This document shows, piece after piece, positions 57,986 through 64,000 of a DNA stretch of 64,000 nt. This DNA is from Crambe crambe (Eukaryota > Porifera > Demospongiae > Poecilosclerida > Crambeidae). The stretch covers positions 7,308,001-7,372,000 of the forward strand of contig OZ004590.1 in assembly GCA_963924555.1 (NCBI GenBank), written 5' to 3'. Made by a program: the position numbers and the translations under genes. Below the pieces are notes generated by a model that searched no databases, had not been told where the DNA came from, and worked only from the letters and a program-made list of their open reading frames with translations. Within the stretch, counting starts at the first letter, position 1. Every line of letters starts with the position of its first letter.

Positions 57986-60900
57986 TCATTGCACACTAGC
58001 AACTGAGAGTGTAGGCTTTTCAGTTAGTTCCATGTATGTTTCAAGTTGCTTCTGTGATGCTACTTTGACGATTCGTCCTGTGCTCTTCACATACTCCAAA
58101 CGATACTCCGAATCACTCAGAGAAGCATTCACTTGCAGCTCACTCAACAGGACCTTGAGTTTGACAGGCTTTGGACACATAATACGAACAATTTGACCGG
58201 AACCAGGCAACATTATCTCAAAAATTTCCTTGGAATCCACGGTAGGAGTAATACCTGTTACTGTGAGAGTGCGACCTCTAGACAACTTGTCCCCAGTAGC
58301 CAATCTTTCTTCATCAATTTCGCACATTTCAGGGTATTTCTGACTCTCAAAAAAGTTTGGTGTTTGTCTTCTAATGCTGTCTTGTTCAATGTAAGAAGGA
58401 ACAGATCCACCCATTGTCATGGTAGGCTGGGGCTTGGCGTCAGGGACAGAGGTAGAGAGATAGTCAAGATTTGGTTGAGCTTCCAGATCTGGAGAGTAAG
58501 GAGTGGAATCAGGCATTGGAGTCTTCTCAGCACTGTCACGATTATGCACTACTTTAGAAATGTGAGTGCCATCTTTGAACTCTCCATTATGGATCATGCG
58601 ACGTACACTATCGTGAGTGTCAAAGAATCCTGGAGCATTCTCCTCCACTAGTTTGATCTGCCTCATGGTCTTGGCTTCATAAGCTTCCCAAATGACCAGA
58701 ACACCAGCTCTATCCAATGGCTTCCCTTTCTCATCTTCCTTTTCGCAATCAGGACCCATGTCCTTGACCAGAGAGAGGAGCTTCTTCCCACCACTGACAA
58801 CCATGCACTTTTCCATTTCGCAAGGACCACTTCCTGGGATTAATGTGAGGAATCTGACATACTCCTTGTAGGGCTGGTACCAAGCTAGCAGCTCCTGTTC
58901 ATGGAACACCATGATGTGACCAGTCGCCATGCCTACCCACACTGTATCCAAGGCAGGCAACATGGCAGTGATGACTGCATCATGCTCATTGATGCTATCC
59001 GTAATCTTCAATAGCCTTTTGCAAGTATCGATATCCAAGGAGTGAATTCGATTGTGAGAGTCCCAAGCAGTGAGGACAGTTCCTCCTAGACGAGCACTCC
59101 AGATGATGTCCTCAGAAGGGGAAGTGGAGAGCTGACCTATAAAGGCATCTCGTGCCTTGTCACAACTGATAGAGCCTTCTAAGGCTAGGTTGTCAGGATT
59201 GAGGAAGTAGATATATGTGGTGTGAGAAACCCAAATGAAGTCATTTGTGCAAGCAATTCCGTCCACAGCATGCTCAGAGACGTACTTGTACTTTGGCTTG
59301 GCATTTTCGCGAACTTTGGTCACATCATTGCTGAAACTGAAACAGTAGCCTTCAAGTGTGCCTATCAAAACTCTATCTTTTGCTGCAGTCAGACATGACA
59401 CAGAATTCTCCCTCATTCTGATATTGTGGACCAATTCACGGGAGTTAATATTGAAGATATCAATGACACCATACTCGATTCCAGCTCTGGAGCCCACCCA
59501 GACATGGTCGTTACACAGAGCCATGCACTGAACTTGGTTATCTTTTATCAAGTTCTTGCTCATCTTCACCATAGTATTCGAGTTGTAGATGTTCAGCTCA
59601 GCACCTTCTTTCCCATCACAACACACCCATAATTCATTATGCAACTTAGTGGGGTTACCTGCTTCAACAAAGTTGGTAGGAGTGAGAGCAATTGCTCTAC
59701 GAAGGGAGAGTTTGCTCTTGACAGGAAAGACACACATGATGGACTGCATTGAGGTAAGGCAGACCGTCTTTATGATATTTTCTGTACCTGGACGATTCTG
59801 GGGGTTGTCTTCCCAGCATTTCTTCATGAGCATAGTGAGGTAATGAAAGCCTGTTGTAGCTATATCAACATCTTGAAGTTTTGGCCTCTCTCCTGTTTCC
59901 ACAGAAACATCTATCCTGTGGGGAGGGATGTTGTGATAGGGGTGGCGACGGGCTATCATTTGGTAAAGGAACATCCCAAATGAGAAAATATCGGCTTTGT
60001 GATCATACACAGAACGCTGTTTTCTCTTGCCAATATGCAGGACCTCTGGAGCAATGAAGCCCTTTGTTCCTTGGAGTCCACGGGCCCCTACAGGAGCCAT
60101 GTGAGTGGCAATTCCAAAATCAGTCAATTTGCAGTGGCAGAGGGAAGCAGGGTCAAGGGTCCATAGCAGAACATTAGCGGCTTTGGGGTCATGGAAGATG
60201 ATTCCTTGTTGGTGAACGAAACGAAGGGCAGCAGCCACTTCTGCTGCAATTCGGAAGATTGTCAAGCGATGGACAGGGAGCTTCTTCTTGAGGAGAGGAA
60301 ATTCAAGCGAATTTAGTGGAGCCTCCTCCAAGACCAGAGCCATCACTGGATGGACACAAACTCCTACCAGGCATACATTGCAAGGGTGGTGAATTTGTTG
60401 CAGTAATTTAGCCTCTGATCTGAGCTCAGCAAAAGCATCTTCAGTACGAGTCAGATACTTCTTGATGGCCACACACTTGTTTTGGCATTTCCCACGATAA
60501 ACTTTGCCATATCCTCCTCTACCAAGTAGAGAAGTATCATCCTCTTGGTAATCAATGTCGTCTGCATTGAGCAAAAAATTAGGATCTATGTCCTGAAGGA
60601 GGAGGTCGGGGACAATATCTGCCAGGGATACTGTGTGATTCTTAGCAAGATCAACACGGTCATAACCACACTCAACAGTTGTGTGGTTGTTTGCTATGTT
60701 CCGTAGACATTCCTCCAGGCGAAATTCAAAAGGTTTGTGGCGTTTCATCTTGGTGCATTCGAAACACGGGATCCTCTGCTCCAGATTGGTTGCTCCATGC
60801 TGATTCTCAGCCAGACCAGGATACCACTCATTGATCAGTGCAAGAACAAGATCAACCAGTTGTCCAATAATCTTCTTCCCTTCGTTGTTCGGTGAAGTGA

Positions 60901-63857
60901 CGATAAGCACACCATCCTTTTTCTGTCGCGCCTGTGGGCTCTTGATGAGCGATTCAATTCTGAACATGATACCTGGGTCCTTGTAGAAAAGCCCTGAGCG
61001 CCAGTATTCCAGCTGGATGTCTTTGACATCATAAGATTCCCCTATTGCCATTGGTAGTGAACTAGGGAAGTTGGGGAAGAGGTGGGGTGCGTCATAAAGC
61101 TGGTGTTGATCCTGTGATTCCTGTCTCATCGGTCTGCTTATTTCTGGGCCGAGGAGAGGGGGAGGAAATGGGGAGGAGGCCACTTGTTCTTCTTCCTCAT
61201 AAGTACTTTCTGTTATCGTCTTCACAGAAGTAGCAAGTTCATTTGAGGGAGGAGTTGAAAAACTAGCATCGAGAAGTGAGTTGGGCCGTGAAGAGCTGGT
61301 CTTGGGGTGAGAGGATAGAGAAAGATTAGAGGGTGGGGCTGGCATGCTCAGACTAAAGCCTGCCTTTTCATCATCTTGTTCCTGGCTGAAACTCTCATCG
61401 GAAAGAGTGGAAGGTGTGGTTTTATCAAGAGCAAAGCAGACCTGTGTGATGGAGTGCATGATTCTGGAGAGGAGGCGACTCCAGAAACCTGGAGGAGTGA
61501 CAGCCGAGTTGAACATGATGTATCTGGAATACATAACAGGTGAATTTCCAGATGCTTCTTTCATGAACTGTTTCGGTCGTTCATCAGGAAGCATAGATGG
61601 AATAAGAGCACGCCTGTTGTCGAGAGGCAGTGCTATTTCAAAGCAATCAAGGAGAGTGAGATACTGCTCAAAGTATTTCCATGGAAATACTTCATCTTTG
61701 AATAATAGAGGGATATCTTTGGAGTAAAGAATGCCTTTCTTGACAAATGGATTTCTCTCTTTGATAGTAACGACTTTAGACATCATGTTGCAGAGCCAGC
61801 ATGGATCAACAAAGTACAGCTCATGAAGATTACGACTTCGATCGTCATAGTGAAGTAAAGAACCCACATCAGTCAAGAAGAGAGTTGCAATTTTCAACTC
61901 TTCCTCATCCTGGATATCAGCCAAGCTCATCTGCTGCACCATTGTACTGAACTCCTCTGAGTGCATGATGGGTTCCCTTAGCCCTTGCCTTACTTCCTGT
62001 TGAACCACTTCCAGCTGCTTGTCCAAAGCATGGTAGCTAGCTGGGATCTTCTGCCCCATGATTACCTGTCCAGCACGTGTCTTGTAGCTGGCAGCATGGT
62101 TATAGATAGCCTCTTTTAAAAGACCAATATTCTCGATCCGATTCTTCAGACCGACTGGCATAACCTCCACAATTTGTAGCTTGTTGTTGTATGATTCAGC
62201 AAGAACACCCACCTTGTGGAGAAGAGAATCAATTTCTTCCCTTTTATCCTCGGGTACTTCATCCAGATGTGTACCGACAATGATCACACAAGACCAGGGA
62301 GCTCTAAGGGCAATATTATTCAACCAAGGCTTTAGTTCCTGTACTCCTGCCTCACCATCAGTGAGATTAAAGAGCAGCAAGTACAGGGAGCGTTGGGAGA
62401 GGAAGCACTGGTAAGTGGCATAGTATTCTTCTTGCCCACCAAAATCCCATATACTGAAATGGAAGGGTTTCTTCCCAAGGCTTGGCTTGAACCACCATTC
62501 ACTCACCTCCACACCGACTGTGGATTCATTGCCACAGTCCTTACCTTGGAGCCTCTTCACCAGGGTTGTTTTACCTCGATTGGCTAAACCCACAAGCATG
62601 AGCTTCATGCGAAAGAACCCCTTGGCACAGCGCAGCTTGCTATTGAGATAGCGGATGCAATCCCGTGGATCCTTTTGTAAATTTCTAGGGGGATCGTTGA
62701 GATCCTTGAGGTTGTTAAGGTAGAGGCGTGCCAGCATGTTAAGCCTGCCCATTTCTGCCGGCAAGGTGAGGATGTCAGGATTGTCACTGAGATTTAGAGA
62801 ATGAAGGGTGACAAAGGAGCAGATGCAAAGAGGGACCGTTCGAAAGTGGTTGTAGCTAAGATTGAGGGAACGTATAGTTGGAGCAACCACATTGATGGGT
62901 AGAGAGGCGAGCTGGTTGTGAGAAAGATCCAGCACAGTAAGACAAGCAGACCACTCAGGCACATCAGGTACTTCCGCGAGCTTATTGTGTGAGAGGTTGA
63001 GCTCTCCCAGGCTTGGGAGTTCAAGAAGACACCGAGGAATTGCACTGAGCTCATTATGCTGCAAGTCAATTTTCACCACCTGCAGGTAATGGTAAAGAGA
63101 AAAGGTTGGGACTTAAAACTGAGGTTCCTGTTGGGCATCATGTGGCAAGTTTACATAACTGAACACTGATAAACTGAAGTGAGTGTTTATAAATACAATT
63201 TGCATCCGCTAATGTGTACACTAAAGCATACATGTATCTCAGATCTGTAGCTCACCTGTTTGAGGTAGTTCCCCATGTCATTTGGAAGACTCTTGAATCC
63301 ATTTCTTGCCAGCCTAAGTCGCTTGACCCAATTGATTCTCCTCAGCCATGAAACTTCCAGCTGAATCAATCTCAATTCGTGCCAGTATACGTAGCCTTCT
63401 TCTTGGTTTACGTCTGTCTTAAAGAGCAGCTCTTCACGCACTTGAACGTGGCCATTTCTATGAGCAATCTCTATTGGAACAACAGTGGACACTTTCCCAC
63501 TCAGCACTGCTTTCTGCACATCTGGGAAACCAGGGTTTGTGAACTCCTTTGAATTGTCTGATTTGTCAACAGTTTCTCCGAATAATCTTTGGACTATGGA
63601 TTTATTGCCTGATGAGGCTGCTTTGATCAGGAGAAGCATGGCACGGGCATGGGGTTTGTTCTCCTTCTGAGCAAACTCCAGACACTCCTCGAGATTCTTT
63701 GCTCCTTTTACCACCAGCTTGCCGATATTGAAGTGGTTATCGTTACGAGTGGCTGCCATAAGAGCTCGGTTGAGGCAATTTGGCTCCAGCTCTTCAGTAT
63801 TCTTTCGCAACAGCTCAGTCAATTTGTCACCATCAGTCTCTACTTCCTTAATGATTT
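57986..63857 (-). CDS. LRRK1: LRRK1-like ROCO kinase, copy b (5' partial)
   Basis: Visible exons 57986-63079 and 63256-63857 code ~1898 residues; by comparison with copy a the ankyrin exon should lie beyond 64000. Intron positions and phases are the same as in copy a. LRRs, ROC (VGLANRGKTT, DFGGQEEYY, THLDEVP), COR, kinase, WD40-like and PB1-like parts are all present. The kinase has LGRGGYGKVY and the VAIK lysine, but its catalytic loop reads IIFHDPKAANVLL: the catalytic Asp stays, while the Arg before it (FRD in copy a) is His and the Leu after it is Pro. The COR-kinase linker is longer than in copy a. Blocks in ROC, COR, the COR-kinase linker and the WD40-like region are nearly identical in DNA to copy a while other parts are diverged. 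No frameshift or stop interrupts it. Confidence 0.92.
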
Positions 63858-64000
63858 CTAGGAAACGAAAATACACCTAATGAAACTTTTCAAGACTATC
63901 ATAGTTTCATATTTATGTTAAATGGAGAAAATGAGCTGTAGAAATTAGCAGCATTAAAACATCCATGTATGTTTAAGATAAGTTATTTAGCTAGACACCT
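63858..64000 (-). other. Start of LRRK copy b intron 1, cut by window edge
   Basis: By comparison with copy a, the ankyrin-coding first exon should follow to the right. No coding sequence is visible here. Confidence 0.7.

Overview
The window is gene-dense animal nuclear DNA, most likely from a sponge or another early-branching invertebrate. Introns are mostly 50-120 bp with GT-AG ends. The gene set is metazoan (adhesion GPCR with GPS site, RIN, RMDN, CDPF1, LRRK with ankyrin repeats), but the proteins are far from vertebrate or insect versions. The sponge assignment is inference from compactness and gene content. I rebuilt exons by hand from splice sites and reading frame. Eighteen genes could be closed completely, with every exon sum divisible by three; one gene is cut by each window edge.

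Layout, left to right: 3' end of a His/Pro-rich probable regulator (+); bacterial-type GH63-like glycosidase (-); LRR/12xEGF adhesion GPCR (+); ARFGAP1 (-); cadherin-like/U-box-like/TPR protein (+); RMDN3-like tether and CDPF1 (both -, 4 nt apart); FANCD2 (+, 35 coding exons); MRPL49 (-); pinin PNN (+); FAM177 (-); TAF6L (+); a DH-domain RhoGEF (-); RIN-type SH2/VPS9/RA Rab5 GEF (+); LRRK1-like kinase copy a (-); POLR1C (+); UBR7 (-); cyclin K (+); galactose mutarotase GALM (-); LRRK1-like kinase copy b (-, running off the right edge).

The strand alternates almost perfectly, so neighbours form head-to-head pairs (83-292 bp between start codons) and tail-to-tail pairs (87-268 bp between stop codons). 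Most genes are housekeeping (Golgi traffic, DNA repair, splicing, transcription, ribosome, RNA polymerase I/III), with no shared pathway that I can see. Points for a second look are: a FANCD2 whose equivalent of the monoubiquitinated lysine appears to be arginine; a possible CDPF1-RMDN dicistronic unit; two LRRK paralogs with a PB1-like C-terminal segment, patchy near-identity suggesting gene conversion, and different kinase catalytic loops; an EGF domain duplicated at near-identical DNA level; two GC-AG introns; and a small foldback element family. I see no rRNA, tRNA, CRISPR, viral or transposase-coding sequence.
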